Shown piece after piece: positions 35,368 through 44,033 of a stretch of DNA of 64,000 bases. This stretch comes from Thermodesulfobacteriota bacterium (GTDB taxonomy: Bacteria > Desulfobacterota_D > UBA1144 > Nemesobacterales > UBA2774), in contig DAOKYU010000009.1 of assembly GCA_035325995.1 (NCBI GenBank), positions 62,001-126,000 of the forward strand, written 5' to 3'. The notes beneath the pieces are model-generated. The model did not search any database. It had not been told where the DNA came from and saw only the letters and a program-made list of their open reading frames with translations. Both the position numbers and the translations under genes were made by a program. Position 1 is the first letter of the stretch. Each line of letters opens with the position of its first letter.

Positions 35368-35474
35368 ATGGCTTCTCCTCTCAATACTAATGGATTTTAG
35401 AGGCCTTTTCCCGCCTCTGTATATAATGACGAGCGAAAAAGCCCGACCGGGACATGCTAATTTTCCGGGAGGAT

Positions 35475-35508
35475 AAAAAGGCCGGCCCCACGGGCGGTAC
35501 GGGGCCGG
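35475..35508 (-). terminator. Rho-independent terminator of the ArsR-SRPBCC operon
   Basis: On the minus strand, CCGGCCCC and GGGGCCGG (plus-strand 35482-35489 and 35501-35508) form an 8-bp GC stem with an 11-base loop, followed by CTTTTTATCC. The T run is the complement of AAAAA at 35475-35479. It lies 46 bases past the SRPBCC stop and separates that operon from the downstream CMD-YCII-sigma unit. Confidence 0.8.
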
Positions 35509-35553
35509 GTGTTGGAAGATATTCTACAATTTCAGGCTGTTTATTATGCCGCG

Positions 35554-36045
35554 TTAAGCCTGGAGAGTTTTGACGAACGCCACGAGCTGGTCGAGCGCCG
35601 TTCCCCATCCCTCGTGGAACCCCATTTCCTCGTGCTGCTTCCTGCCCGCTTCCGTAGGATGAATAGCGATAGCCGTGTACTTCGTCCCGCTGCCGTGAGG
35701 CTCCAGCAGAAGGAAGGCCGTCATGAAGCCAACCTTGTCCGCCGGGCGATAGCCCTCCTGGAGTGCGTCCGTCCAGACGAGCTTCTCATTCTCGACGACC
35801 TCCAGAAAGCAGCCTATATTCGGATAGTCCTCTCCCTCGGGCGAGCGCATAACGGTATAAAAAAGCCCTCCGGGGCGGAGGTCTATCTTGCAGTCCACCG
35901 TCTGCCACGGCGCGGGCGTAAACCACTTCGTCACGTATTCCGGCGTCGTCCACGCCTTCCATACGAGCTCCCTCGGCACGTCGATCACTCGTTCGAGTAT
36001 AAGGTCGAGCTTCGGGTCCAGATTATATTTAGTGCTTGCCATCAT
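35554..36045 (-). CDS. SRPBCC (AHSA1-type) ligand-binding protein
   Basis: This 163-residue protein begins with a strand-rich head (KLDLILERVIDVPRELVWKA) and contains WTTPEYVTKWFTPAPWQTVD and the family's late GTKYTAIAIHP and WGTALDQLVAFVKT segments. This is the START-like fold of the Aha1-C/activator of Hsp90 ATPase homologue group. It binds hydrophobic ligands in a central cavity; the ligand is not known. It overlaps the upstream ArsR gene by 4 bases, a very common pairing in which the HTH protein regulates the pair. Family assignment is firm. Confidence 0.87.
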   Translation of the reverse strand: MMASTKYNLDPKLDLILERVIDVPRELVWKAWTTPEYVTKWFTPAPWQTVDCKIDLRPGGLFYTVMRSPEGEDYPNIGCFLEVVENEKLVWTDALQEGYRPADKVGFMTAFLLLEPHGSGTKYTAIAIHPTEAGRKQHEEMGFHEGWGTALDQLVAFVKTLQA

Positions 36046-36377
36046 TCTTTCTCCTTGAGTTCATATAAGAAATTGTCGAGTTGATCGAGGCGCTTCTCCC
36101 AGAGCGCCCTCTGTTTTTCGATCCACGTCCCCGCCTTTTCGAGCGGCCCGGGCGCGATCCTGTACGTCCTCACGCGCCCCTTCTTCTCCGAGCTCACGAG
36201 CCCGCATTCCTCTAGCACCCCCAGGTGCTGCGTGAACGAGGGGAGGGCCATGTCGAACGGCCTCGCAAGCTCGCTCACGGCTGCCGGCCCCCTTCCGAGC
36301 CTCGCGAGAACAGCCCTCCGCGTCGGGTCTGACAGCGCGTGAAACACACTGTCGAGCTGTATATTATTGTTAGGCAT
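36042..36377 (-). CDS. ArsR-family winged-helix repressor
   Basis: The 111-residue product has the ArsR HTH: VFHALSDPTRRAVLARLGRG, then AVSELARPFDMALPSFTQHL (recognition helix), then the wing EKKGRVRTYRI. No metal-binding cysteine motif is present, so it belongs to the non-metal group normally coupled to SRPBCC genes, with which it overlaps here. It probably represses its own operon from the region 36378-36600. The start at ATG 36377 is chosen by the family N terminus. Confidence 0.87.
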   Translation of the reverse strand: MPNNNIQLDSVFHALSDPTRRAVLARLGRGPAAVSELARPFDMALPSFTQHLGVLEECGLVSSEKKGRVRTYRIAPGPLEKAGTWIEKQRALWEKRLDQLDNFLYELKEKE

Positions 36378-36506
36378 ATGCCTAGGTATCTCCGACGCCG
36401 GTTATCGTGTCAATCCTTATTTCTATTTAATTTGATTCAGCGATGGGGCAAAAGTTTCGGAAGGGCACGGCTCCCGGCCGGGATAGAGCGGCCCCCTGAT
36501 ATAATT

Positions 36507-36532
36507 CCCTCCCCCTGTAAGCAGGGGGAGGG
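36507..36532. repeat. GC-rich intergenic hairpin
   Basis: CCCTCCCCCT (36507-36516) pairs perfectly with AGGGGGAGGG (36523-36532) around GTAAGC. No T tract follows. Hairpins of this composition are scattered between genes in many GC-rich bacterial genomes. Here it lies in the 223-base gap between the divergent ArsR and aldo/keto reductase genes, where it may mark a dispersed repeat rather than a terminator. Confidence 0.6.
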
Positions 36533-36600
36533 TAAGAGTGGGGGTTACTTCATAGTCCGGTAAACTATTTTCGACACAATTCCCCGGAGGAGATGCAACC

Positions 36601-37548
36601 ATGGAAATGAGAAAACTCGGAAACTCGGACTTATACACGGCTCCCGTCGTCATGGGAGGCAACGTATTCGGCTGGACCATAGACGAGAAACAGTCGTTCG
36701 CCGTCCTCGACGAATTCACCGGGCTCGGGTTCAACGCCGTCGATACGGCCGACGTCTATTCCCGCTGGGGCCGCGGCAACGAAGGCGGCGAGTCCGAAAC
36801 GATAATCGGCAAGTGGATGAAGGAGCGCGGCAACCGGGGCAATATACTCCTCATTTCCAAGGTCGGCTACGACATGGGCGAGGGAAAGAATATCAGCAGG
36901 AAATATATACTGAAGCAGGTCGATAGCTCTCTCAAGAGGCTCCGGACGGATCATATCGACCTCTACTTCACACATCAGGACGACGACGTCACGCCCGTCG
37001 AGGAAACGCTCTCGGCCCACGAAGAGCTCATCAAGGCCGGAAAGGTCAGGTGGATCGGGGCGTCGAACCTCTCCCCCGAAAGGCTCAGGGAATCGCTCGC
37101 GGCGAGTGCGGCCAAGGGCCTCCCGAGATACGAGGTATTCCAGCCCGAGTACAACCTCTACGACCGTCAGGGGTTCGAAGAGGGCGTGGGGCCGGTTTGT
37201 AAAGAGCACGGCCTCGGGGTCATAGTCTATTTCGCACTGGCAAGGGGCTTTCTCACGGGCAAGTACAGGAGCGAAGCCGACCTCGGCAAGAGCGTCAGGG
37301 GACGGGGCATAAAGGATTATCTCGGCGAGCGCGGGATGCGAATACTCAGGGCCCTCGACGAGACGGCCGAAAAGCACGGCGTTTCGCAGGCCGCCGTTTC
37401 CCTCGCATGGCTCATGGCCAAGCCGCCCGTAACCGCGCCGATCGCGAGCGCGACCAGGACCGATCATCTGAAATCCTTCACCGAGGCGGCCGGGCTCAGG
37501 CTCGATTCCGAAGACATGTCGCGGCTGGACGAGGCGTCGGCCTACTGA
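36601..37548 (+). CDS. Aldo/keto reductase
   Basis: This 315-residue protein has the AKR barrel signatures: FNAVDTADVYSRWGRGNEGG with catalytic Asp and Tyr, NILLISKVGYDMG with catalytic Lys, and HIDLYFTHQDD with the active-site His. The NADPH-binding end is TAPIASATRTDHLKSF. These soluble enzymes reduce aldehydes and ketones with NADPH. The MEMRKLGNSDLYTAPVVMGG start is family-typical, with CCCCGGAGGAG just upstream of ATG 36601. It is a single-gene unit divergent from the ArsR operon and followed by a possible terminator at 37572. The substrate cannot be inferred. Confidence 0.9.
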   Translation: MEMRKLGNSDLYTAPVVMGGNVFGWTIDEKQSFAVLDEFTGLGFNAVDTADVYSRWGRGNEGGESETIIGKWMKERGNRGNILLISKVGYDMGEGKNISRKYILKQVDSSLKRLRTDHIDLYFTHQDDDVTPVEETLSAHEELIKAGKVRWIGASNLSPERLRESLAASAAKGLPRYEVFQPEYNLYDRQGFEEGVGPVCKEHGLGVIVYFALARGFLTGKYRSEADLGKSVRGRGIKDYLGERGMRILRALDETAEKHGVSQAAVSLAWLMAKPPVTAPIASATRTDHLKSFTEAAGLRLDSEDMSRLDEASAY

Positions 37549-37571
37549 AGGGGCGTCCAATTGTCCGCCCG

Positions 37572-37607
37572 GGACGCGGCGAGCCACTTGAAACTCGCCG
37601 CCCGTCC
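37572..37607 (+). terminator. Possible terminator after the aldo/keto reductase
   Basis: GGACGCGGCGAG (37572-37583) can pair with CTCGCCGCCCGTCC (37594-37607), leaving a 2-base bulge and a 10-base loop. The bases after it (TGCATCCTTTATAA) contain only a short T run. It lies 24 bases past the stop codon. Confidence 0.4.
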
Positions 37608-37685
37608 TGCATCCTTTATAACCTGACGCGGCGGGAAAATTAACGGAATGCGCATCTTTACGCGGCGGGCATACTCGAATAACTT

Positions 37686-38711
37686 ATGGATAATGCGATC
37701 GTAGTCGAAGGGCTCCGAAAGTCCTACGGGAAGCTGAGCGTACTCGAAGGGATAAACTTCTCCGTCAGGCGTGGCTCCGTCTTCGGACTCCTCGGCCCGA
37801 ACGGCGCGGGGAAGACGACTACGGTCCGCATACTCAGCACGCTGCTCAAGCCCGACGATGGACGAGTCACAGTAAACGGCCACGACGTCGTAACGGACGC
37901 GCATAAGGTCAGGGCGAGTATCGGCCTCACAGGTCAGTACGCCGCCGTGGACGAATACCTCACCGGTGAGGAAAACCTCCTCATGATAGGGCGGCTTTAC
38001 AGGCTGAGCGTCGCCGATGCGAAACGCAGGACAGCCGAGCTCCTTGAGCAGTTCGGCCTCGTGGACGCGGCCAAAAGGCCGCTAAAGGCCTACTCCGGCG
38101 GCATGCGGAGGCGTCTCGACCTTGCGGCGAGCCTCATAGCGTCGCCGTCCGTGATATTCCTCGACGAGCCCACGACGGGCCTCGACCCGCGGAGCCGGCT
38201 TATAATGTGGGATATCATAAAGGAGCTTGCGGCCGGCGACACGACAATACTCCTCACGACGCAGTACATGGAAGAGGCCGACAGGCTCGCGGAGGATATT
38301 GTCGTCATCGACAAAGGCACGGTCATATCCCAGGGCACGCCGGACGAGCTCAAGGCCCGCGTCGGCTCCGAACGCATAGAGCTTGCCATAGCCGAGGGCT
38401 CCGACTTCGCCGCCGCCCAAAGGGCCATATGTGCCGACGGCGACTACGTAGACCCGAAGAAGAGAACGATAAGCGTCGCCACCAAGGGTGGAGTTACCGA
38501 GCTGAAGGATGTTTTAGACAAGCTCACACGCGCCGGTGTGGAAGTCGAGACGCTCTCCCTCCACCGTCCCACGCTCGACGATGTGTTCCTCACCCTCACG
38601 GGCCACGCGGCCTCGCCCGCCGACACGAACGGCAACTCCGACAGCGATTCGAAAAGGGGCGATGCGCCGGATGCCGAAGCCGCGAAAGAAAAGGAGAGGA
38701 TAAAATCATGA
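37686..38711 (+). CDS. ABC transporter ATP-binding protein, drug-export (DrrA) type
   Basis: The 341-residue ATPase has Walker A GPNGAGKTT at 37-45, a Q-loop in GLTGQYAAVDEYLTGEENLL, signature SGGMRRRLDLA near 138 and Walker B VIFLDEPTTGLDP near 158. The switch His is replaced by Gln in LLTTQYMEEAD, a known DrrA-type feature. The roughly 90-residue tail matches the DrrA-type C-terminal extension. Together with the overlapping permease it forms an exporter for antibiotics or lipids. The start at ATG 37686 fits the family although the ribosome site is weak. Confidence 0.9.
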   Translation: MDNAIVVEGLRKSYGKLSVLEGINFSVRRGSVFGLLGPNGAGKTTTVRILSTLLKPDDGRVTVNGHDVVTDAHKVRASIGLTGQYAAVDEYLTGEENLLMIGRLYRLSVADAKRRTAELLEQFGLVDAAKRPLKAYSGGMRRRLDLAASLIASPSVIFLDEPTTGLDPRSRLIMWDIIKELAAGDTTILLTTQYMEEADRLAEDIVVIDKGTVISQGTPDELKARVGSERIELAIAEGSDFAAAQRAICADGDYVDPKKRTISVATKGGVTELKDVLDKLTRAGVEVETLSLHRPTLDDVFLTLTGHAASPADTNGNSDSDSKRGDAPDAEAAKEKERIKS

Positions 38712-39526
38712 CTTCACTGCCGCGCAAGGTCGAACCAGCCCGCCATTCCGAGCTCTACTGGATGCTGAGCGATTCGTGGGTGCTGACAAGGCGGAGCATA
38801 AAGCACATCACGCGTAACCTCGACCAGCTCCTCTCGCTGATAATAATGCCCGTGATGTTCCTGCTCCTGTTTCGTTATGTCTTCGGCGGGGCGATAGACA
38901 CGGGCGGGACGACGTACGTCAACTTCCTCGTCGCGGGCATACTCGTCCAGACGCTTGCGTTCGGCTCCAGCAACACGACGGTCAACCTCGTCCTCGACCT
39001 CAGGCGGGGAATCATCGACAGGTTCCGCTCGCTTCCGATGTACAGCTCGTCGCTTTTGACTGGCCACGTTCTCGCCGACCTCTTCCGTAACACGATATCT
39101 GGCCTTATCATGGTTGCGGCCGGTCTCGCCGTCGGGTTCCGCCCGACCGCCGATATAGGAGAATGGCTCAAGGTGCTCGGGCTCCTGCTGCTCTTTACAT
39201 TCGCCGTGTCGTGGTTCTGCGCCATACTCGGCCTCGTCGTAAAGAGCTTCGAGGCCGCGCAGTGGATAAGCTTCATCTTCATAATGCCGCTCACGTTCGC
39301 GTCGAGCGCATTTGTCCCGACCGATGGCATGCCGACCGCGCTTAAAATTTTCGCCGAAAACCAGCCGTTCACAATAGTCATACAGGCCATGCGAGCCTGG
39401 CTCGTCGGAACGCCGATAGGCAACGACGGGTGGCTGTCAGTCGTCTGGTGCACGGGCATAACGGTCATCTGTATGCCGATAGCGGCGTGGCTCTTCAGGC
39501 GCCAGGCCCGCTTCCCGGCTCTCTAA
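38708..39526 (+). CDS. ABC-2 type transporter permease, DrrB-like
   Basis: I choose ATG 38708, which overlaps the ATPase stop (ATGA), giving 272 residues; earlier in-frame codons lie within the ATPase gene. The N terminus has an amphipathic lead (LYWMLSDSWVLTRRSIKHIT) and then about six membrane segments, including LDQLLSLIIMPVMFLLLF and VLGLLLLFTFAVSWFCAILG. A conserved FIFIMPLTFASSAFVPTDGM loop is typical of ABC-2 drug exporters. It is the inner-membrane partner of the preceding ATPase. The substrate is unknown. Confidence 0.9.
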   Translation: MTSLPRKVEPARHSELYWMLSDSWVLTRRSIKHITRNLDQLLSLIIMPVMFLLLFRYVFGGAIDTGGTTYVNFLVAGILVQTLAFGSSNTTVNLVLDLRRGIIDRFRSLPMYSSSLLTGHVLADLFRNTISGLIMVAAGLAVGFRPTADIGEWLKVLGLLLLFTFAVSWFCAILGLVVKSFEAAQWISFIFIMPLTFASSAFVPTDGMPTALKIFAENQPFTIVIQAMRAWLVGTPIGNDGWLSVVWCTGITVICMPIAAWLFRRQARFPAL

Positions 39527-39832
39527 TCCCTTTATTCCCGAATCCCGGCAAGCCTGTCCCCGGGCGAGGGAGGGCTATTTTTACACATTCTCTATCGAAG
39601 GCTTGACTGGCCATCTTTTCCCTGAACAATTATGCTATTCGTTTTGTTAACTCTGATGAAGGTACATACCACGTTTAAACATATACATCCGCCAGTCATT
39701 ACCGCTTCAAAGACCGACGTAAACACAGTCCGCCCGCCACTCAGCGGTTAAGGATTACAGTCCGGAGATAAAGCCCCGGCGCATTATTCGACCAGGTTCC
39801 ACATTTCATTCAAAAAAAGGCAACGGAGAGCG
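39527..39832. other. Intergenic region upstream of the SulP transporter
   Basis: These 306 bases carry no credible frame. The middle (about 39590-39700) is AT-rich compared with its surroundings and likely holds the promoter of the SulP gene, but the best TTGACT (39603-39608) and TATGCT (39631-39636) are 22 bases apart, too far for a standard promoter. No strong hairpin was found. Confidence 0.5.
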
Positions 39833-41557
39833 ATGCTTAAACCCAAGCTGTTTACGACCCTAGAAACGTATAGTAAAAAAACATTCATGGACGACCTCTT
39901 CGCCGGCCTCACGGTCGGCGTCGTCGCCCTTCCTCTCGCCATGGCCTTCGCCATAGCCAGCGGCGTCCCGCCCGAGCGCGGCCTCTTCACCGCCATCATC
40001 GCGGGTTTCCTCATATCCTTACTAGGCGGGAGCCGCGTCCAGATAGGCGGTCCTACAGGGGCCTTCGTCGTCATCGTCGCAGGCATCATGGCCGAGCACG
40101 GCTACGACGGCCTCGTCTACTGCACCATAATGGCCGGTTTTTTCCTTATCGCCCTCGGCCTCAGCAAGATGGGCGGCCTCATAAAATTCATCCCGTTCCC
40201 TGTGATAACCGGCTTCACGTCCGGCATCGCCGTCGTCATATTCTCGACTCAGATTAAAGACCTCCTCGGCCTCCGGATGCCGACCCCGCCCGCGGAATTC
40301 ATCCCCAAATGGATCGAGTACGTAAAGCACCTCGGCACGTTCACGCCCGCCGCGGCAGGGCTCGGTATAGGAACGATAATCGTCATCTTCGTCACCCGAA
40401 AATTCATCCCCAGGTTCCCGGCGATGCTCATAGGAATGGGGGCGGCCACTATAGTTTCCGTCCTCCTTGGACTCGATGTCGAGACGATAGGCAGCCGCTT
40501 CGGCGACCTTCCCCGCGTCCTGCCCGCGCCCGAGCTCCCGGCCTTCGACATAGAGAAAATGAAGAGCCTCATCGCCCCGGCTTTCACGGTCGGCCTCCTC
40601 GCTGCCATTGAATCGCTCCTTTCGGCGACAGTCGCCGACGGCATGATCGGCGGGCGGCACCGCTCGAACATGGAGCTGATAGCCCAGGGGGCGGCAAACG
40701 TCGGCTCGGCCGTCTTCGGCGGCATACCGGCCACGGGTGCGATAGCGCGTACGGTGACGAATATCAAGAGCGGCGCGAAAACCCCGGTCGCGGGTATCAT
40801 CCACGCCATATCACTCGCGCTCATACTCCTCATCTTCGCCCCGTACGCGAAGATGATCCCGCTCGCTGCGCTGGCCGGGATACTCGTCGTCGTCAGCTAC
40901 AACATGAGCGAGATCGAAAATTTCATAGGGCTCCTCAAGGCCCCGAAGAGCGACGTTATGGTGCTCCTGACGACGTTCGCGCTCACGGTGTTCGTCGATC
41001 TGACCATCGCCGTTCAGGTCGGCATAGTCCTCGCGGCGCTCCTCTTCATACGCCGCATGTCCGAGGTCACCAACGTCGGCATAGTGACGCGCGAGCTCCA
41101 GGGCAACGGCGAGGACGACACCGGCGACCCGAACGCCATATCCAGGCGCGACGTGCCGTCCGGCGTCGAGGTATTCGAGATACAGGGGCCGTTCTTCTTC
41201 GGCGCGGCCGACAGGTTCAAGGAATCCGTCAGCCTCATAGAAAAACCCGTCCCCGTCATAATACTCCGCCTCCGTAACGTCCCCGCGATCGACGCGACCG
41301 GCCTCTACACGCTTAAGGACTTTCTCCATAGATGCAGGCGCGACCACACGACGCTCATCCTCTCCGGCGTTCACACGCAGCCCCTCTTCGCCATCGAGCG
41401 CTCGGGCCTCTGGAACATGATAGGGAAGGAAAACATATTCGGGAACATCGACGACGCCCTCGACCGCGCGAGGGAGATACTAGGCCTCCCGAAGGTAGAG
41501 CGCCCAGCGCCCTTCGTCCCCGTCGTCGCGAGAGAGGCGGAGAAGGCGCCCGAATAA
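39833..41557 (+). CDS. SulP/SLC26-family anion transporter with STAS domain
   Basis: This 574-residue inner-membrane protein has the SulP core: FAGLTVGVVALPLAMAFAIA, the SRVQIGGPTGAFVVIVAGI substrate-site region and VSYNMSEIENFIGLLKAPKS at the end of the membrane domain, with about 12-14 segments. Residues about 440-550 are a STAS domain (GVEVFEIQGPFFFGAADRFK, RNVPAIDATGLYTLKDFL). Members carry sulfate, bicarbonate or dicarboxylates; the substrate cannot be read from sequence. The start ATG 39833 follows ACGGAGAG. It is followed at 89 bases by rph but is not clearly in one operon with it. Confidence 0.9.
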   Translation: MLKPKLFTTLETYSKKTFMDDLFAGLTVGVVALPLAMAFAIASGVPPERGLFTAIIAGFLISLLGGSRVQIGGPTGAFVVIVAGIMAEHGYDGLVYCTIMAGFFLIALGLSKMGGLIKFIPFPVITGFTSGIAVVIFSTQIKDLLGLRMPTPPAEFIPKWIEYVKHLGTFTPAAAGLGIGTIIVIFVTRKFIPRFPAMLIGMGAATIVSVLLGLDVETIGSRFGDLPRVLPAPELPAFDIEKMKSLIAPAFTVGLLAAIESLLSATVADGMIGGRHRSNMELIAQGAANVGSAVFGGIPATGAIARTVTNIKSGAKTPVAGIIHAISLALILLIFAPYAKMIPLAALAGILVVVSYNMSEIENFIGLLKAPKSDVMVLLTTFALTVFVDLTIAVQVGIVLAALLFIRRMSEVTNVGIVTRELQGNGEDDTGDPNAISRRDVPSGVEVFEIQGPFFFGAADRFKESVSLIEKPVPVIILRLRNVPAIDATGLYTLKDFLHRCRRDHTTLILSGVHTQPLFAIERSGLWNMIGKENIFGNIDDALDRAREILGLPKVERPAPFVPVVAREAEKAPE

Positions 41558-41645
41558 TCGCCTGCCCCGAGCCCCGCACCTATTAACCGCCGGCCCGTAC
41601 TCGTATATATTATTGTCCTTAAAACGTGGCAGCGAGGTATAACGC

Positions 41646-42362
41646 ATGAGATCAGGTGGAAGGGACTGGGACGAGCTCAGGCCCGTAACGATAACGCGCG
41701 GCGTCATGAAGTACGCCGAAGGCTCCGCGCTGATAGAAACCGGCGAGACGAGAGTCCTCTGCACGGCGACGGTCGAAACCAGGGTTCCGCCGTTTCTGAG
41801 AGACACGGGCAGGGGATGGGTGACGGCCGAGTACTCGATGCTCCCCCGCTCGACGAAGGACAGGATAACCCGCGACAGCGTAAAGGGCAGAATAGGCGGA
41901 CGCTCGCACGAGATACAGCGCATAATAGGACGCGCCCTCCGTTCCGTGATCAATCTGGACAAGCTCGGCGAAATGTCTATAACCATCGACTGCGACGTCC
42001 TCCAGGCGGACGGCGGCACGCGGACCGCGGCCATAACGGGCGCGTTCGTGGCTCTCTCCGACGCGGCGCTCCACCTCGTAAGCACCGGGGTCCTCGCCGA
42101 CAGCCCCATGCAGGATTACATAGCCGCCGTCAGCGTCGGAATCGTCGAAGGCAAGACCGCGCTCGACCTGGACTACGAGGAAGACTCCACCGCAGAGGTG
42201 GACATGAACGTCGCCATGACGGGCTCCGGCCTCCTGGTCGAGGTGCAGGGGACGGCCGAGGGCAAGCCCTTCAGCAAAAGAAGGCTTTCACAGCTCGTCA
42301 CGCTCGCCGAAAAGGGAATAAACGAGCTCATACAAAAACAAAAAGAAGCGCTCACGGAATAA
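41646..42362 (+). CDS. rph: Ribonuclease PH
   Basis: The 238-residue enzyme removes 3' nucleotides from tRNA precursors using phosphate. Family marks include MRSGGRDWDELRPVTITRGV at the start, LIETGETRVLCTATVE, PRSTKDRITRDSVKGRIGGR with the phosphate-binding arginines and TITIDCDVLQADGGTRTAA (read here as SITIDCDVLQADGGTRTAA). Length is normal for RNase PH. It is followed after 20 bases by rdgB, a very common bacterial pairing. The start at ATG 41646 has GCGAGG 8 bases upstream. Confidence 0.94.
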   Translation: MRSGGRDWDELRPVTITRGVMKYAEGSALIETGETRVLCTATVETRVPPFLRDTGRGWVTAEYSMLPRSTKDRITRDSVKGRIGGRSHEIQRIIGRALRSVINLDKLGEMSITIDCDVLQADGGTRTAAITGAFVALSDAALHLVSTGVLADSPMQDYIAAVSVGIVEGKTALDLDYEEDSTAEVDMNVAMTGSGLLVEVQGTAEGKPFSKRRLSQLVTLAEKGINELIQKQKEALTE

Positions 42363-42382
42363 ACCCGAACTGGAAACGACTT

Positions 42383-42982
42383 ATGATCGACGAAATAGTT
42401 TTGGCTACCGGCAATAAAGGAAAGATAAAGGAATTCGAAGGACTCCTCCGCGGCGTGGCAGGGAAAATAACCGGCCTCGGCGACCTCGAATCACCGCCCG
42501 AAATCGTCGAGGACGGCGATACCTTCATGGAGAACGCGCTCAAGAAGGCCCGTGCGCTCGCGAAATATTCCGGGAAGCCCGCGCTTGCAGACGATTCCGG
42601 CCTCGCGGTGGACGCACTCGGCGGAAAGCCGGGCGTATACTCGGCCCGGTATGCAGGTGAGGGCGCGACAGACGAAAAGAATATAGACAAGCTCCTCGGC
42701 GAGCTCGGCGATACGGAGAACAGAAACGCCAGGTTCGTATGCTTCCTCGCCCTCGTCACTCCTGACGGGAAGGAGACGGTGGTCAGCGGAAAGTGCAAAG
42801 GGATTATACTCACCGAGCGCAGGGGCAGCGGCGGGTTCGGGTACGACCCCGTCTTTTACCTCCCCGAATTCGGGAAAACGATGGCCGAGATACCGTCCGG
42901 GCTCAAGAACGAAATCAGCCACAGGGCGCGCGCCGTGGAAAAACTCGTCCGCATCTTGAAGGAAGAATCGTCCGGCGTGTAG
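42383..42982 (+). CDS. rdgB: XTP/dITP diphosphatase (RdgB/HAM1 family)
   Basis: The 199-residue product starts at ATG 42383 (MIDEIVLATGNKGKIKEFEG), which is the family N terminus with the SHR/NKGK nucleotide-binding loop. ADDSGLAVDALGGKPGVYSA holds the catalytic and metal-binding acids, and GSGGFGYDPVFYLPEFGKTM and the late SHRARA motif complete the set. It hydrolyses non-canonical purine triphosphates such as dITP and XTP, which keeps them out of DNA. It is co-transcribed with rph 20 bases upstream. Confidence 0.94.
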   Translation: MIDEIVLATGNKGKIKEFEGLLRGVAGKITGLGDLESPPEIVEDGDTFMENALKKARALAKYSGKPALADDSGLAVDALGGKPGVYSARYAGEGATDEKNIDKLLGELGDTENRNARFVCFLALVTPDGKETVVSGKCKGIILTERRGSGGFGYDPVFYLPEFGKTMAEIPSGLKNEISHRARAVEKLVRILKEESSGV

Positions 42983-43003
42983 ATCTCTCCCGGCATGACA
43001 CGG

Positions 43004-43777
43004 CTAACCCGGCTTCCGCCCCGTGAATACCGCTATCGGGAACGTGAACACGAGCTTCCCGTTCTCGCGGCGCGCGTTTATGCCCAGCGCATCGACGCCT
43101 ATGTCGCCCTCTATTATCGCCGTCACCTCGGCCCTCTGTTCGGGCGCATGTGAAGAAGCGTCGAGCAGATGCTCCACGTCGGCGTCGAGCCCGTATGCGC
43201 CGTACTGCACGTCTTCGAGGCCCGATTCCCCGAACAGACGGCTGAATTCCGGCCCCGTGAGGGCGTGCGCGTGCGAATCGTCCCTCAGCTTCTCCATCCG
43301 GTCGTATTCCTCCGAAGACTCCTCGGCGACGCAAACGTCGGCGACGAGTACCCTTCCCCCGGGCCTGCACACGCGTATCATCTCGCCGAACACGGCCCCG
43401 GGGTCGAGGAAGTGATGGAAGCTGTAACGCGTTATGACGCGGGAATATTCCCCGTCGGAAAAGGGCAGCGGGTTTGCGTTCCCGATAACCCAGTCCACGT
43501 TCGTAAGCTCCTTTCCGGCCGCGAGCTCGCGCGCCTTTTCGATCATCGCCTCCGTAATGTCTATGCCGGTAACGTGCGAAGCACGGCGGGCAAACTCGCA
43601 CGCGACGAGCCCCGGCCCGCACGCAACGTCGAGCACATTGTCGCCCGCCCCGACGCCCGACATTTCGATCAACATGTCCATTGCGTTCATGTGTATGTCG
43701 AGCTCGGCGAACGGCGCCGCCTGCTTCGAGAACTGGTCCACTATCCTTTCGAGGTGCCCCCTTTCTGCGTCACTCAT
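43004..43777 (-). CDS. Class I SAM-dependent methyltransferase (UbiE/Methyltransf_11 type)
   Basis: From ATG 43777 (GGAGGCGATAGAG just upstream) the protein is 257 residues. Motif I VLDVACGPG is at 48-56, followed by HVTGIDITEAMIEKARELA (acidic loop for the SAM ribose), DWVIGNANPLPFSDGEYSRV and HHFLDPGAVFGEMIRVCRPG. These are the four standard motifs of small-molecule methyltransferases. The substrate is unknown; residues after 180 have no recognisable specificity features. It is a single gene convergent with rdgB and divergent from pyrG. Confidence 0.87.
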   Translation of the reverse strand: MSDAERGHLERIVDQFSKQAAPFAELDIHMNAMDMLIEMSGVGAGDNVLDVACGPGLVACEFARRASHVTGIDITEAMIEKARELAAGKELTNVDWVIGNANPLPFSDGEYSRVITRYSFHHFLDPGAVFGEMIRVCRPGGRVLVADVCVAEESSEEYDRMEKLRDDSHAHALTGPEFSRLFGESGLEDVQYGAYGLDADVEHLLDASSHAPEQRAEVTAIIEGDIGVDALGINARRENGKLVFTFPIAVFTGRKPG

Positions 43778-44033
43778 CTCTATCGCCTCCGGACTAAAGG
43801 TATAAGCGGAATAGGCTACACGCAGAAAGCCCCGTGTAAACAAAATCCGCTCTGATCGCCATCAGCCGGCGCGGCAAAATCACTGAAACCGGGCCGTATT
43901 ACGCCTGTTTCCGGCTCCGTAAATTTTTTGGCCCCGAGGGTCTTGCAACCGCTCTGGCTTTCGAATATATTAGTAAAGACCAAGACGGTCCCGCCATTAA
44001 TTTTCAAAAATCGTTCTCTGAGGTCATAGATAT

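Noticed and set aside
41816..42382. N-terminal extension of RdgB across rph
   Set aside because: It reads rph in the wrong frame, and the RdgB family N terminus starts at 42383.
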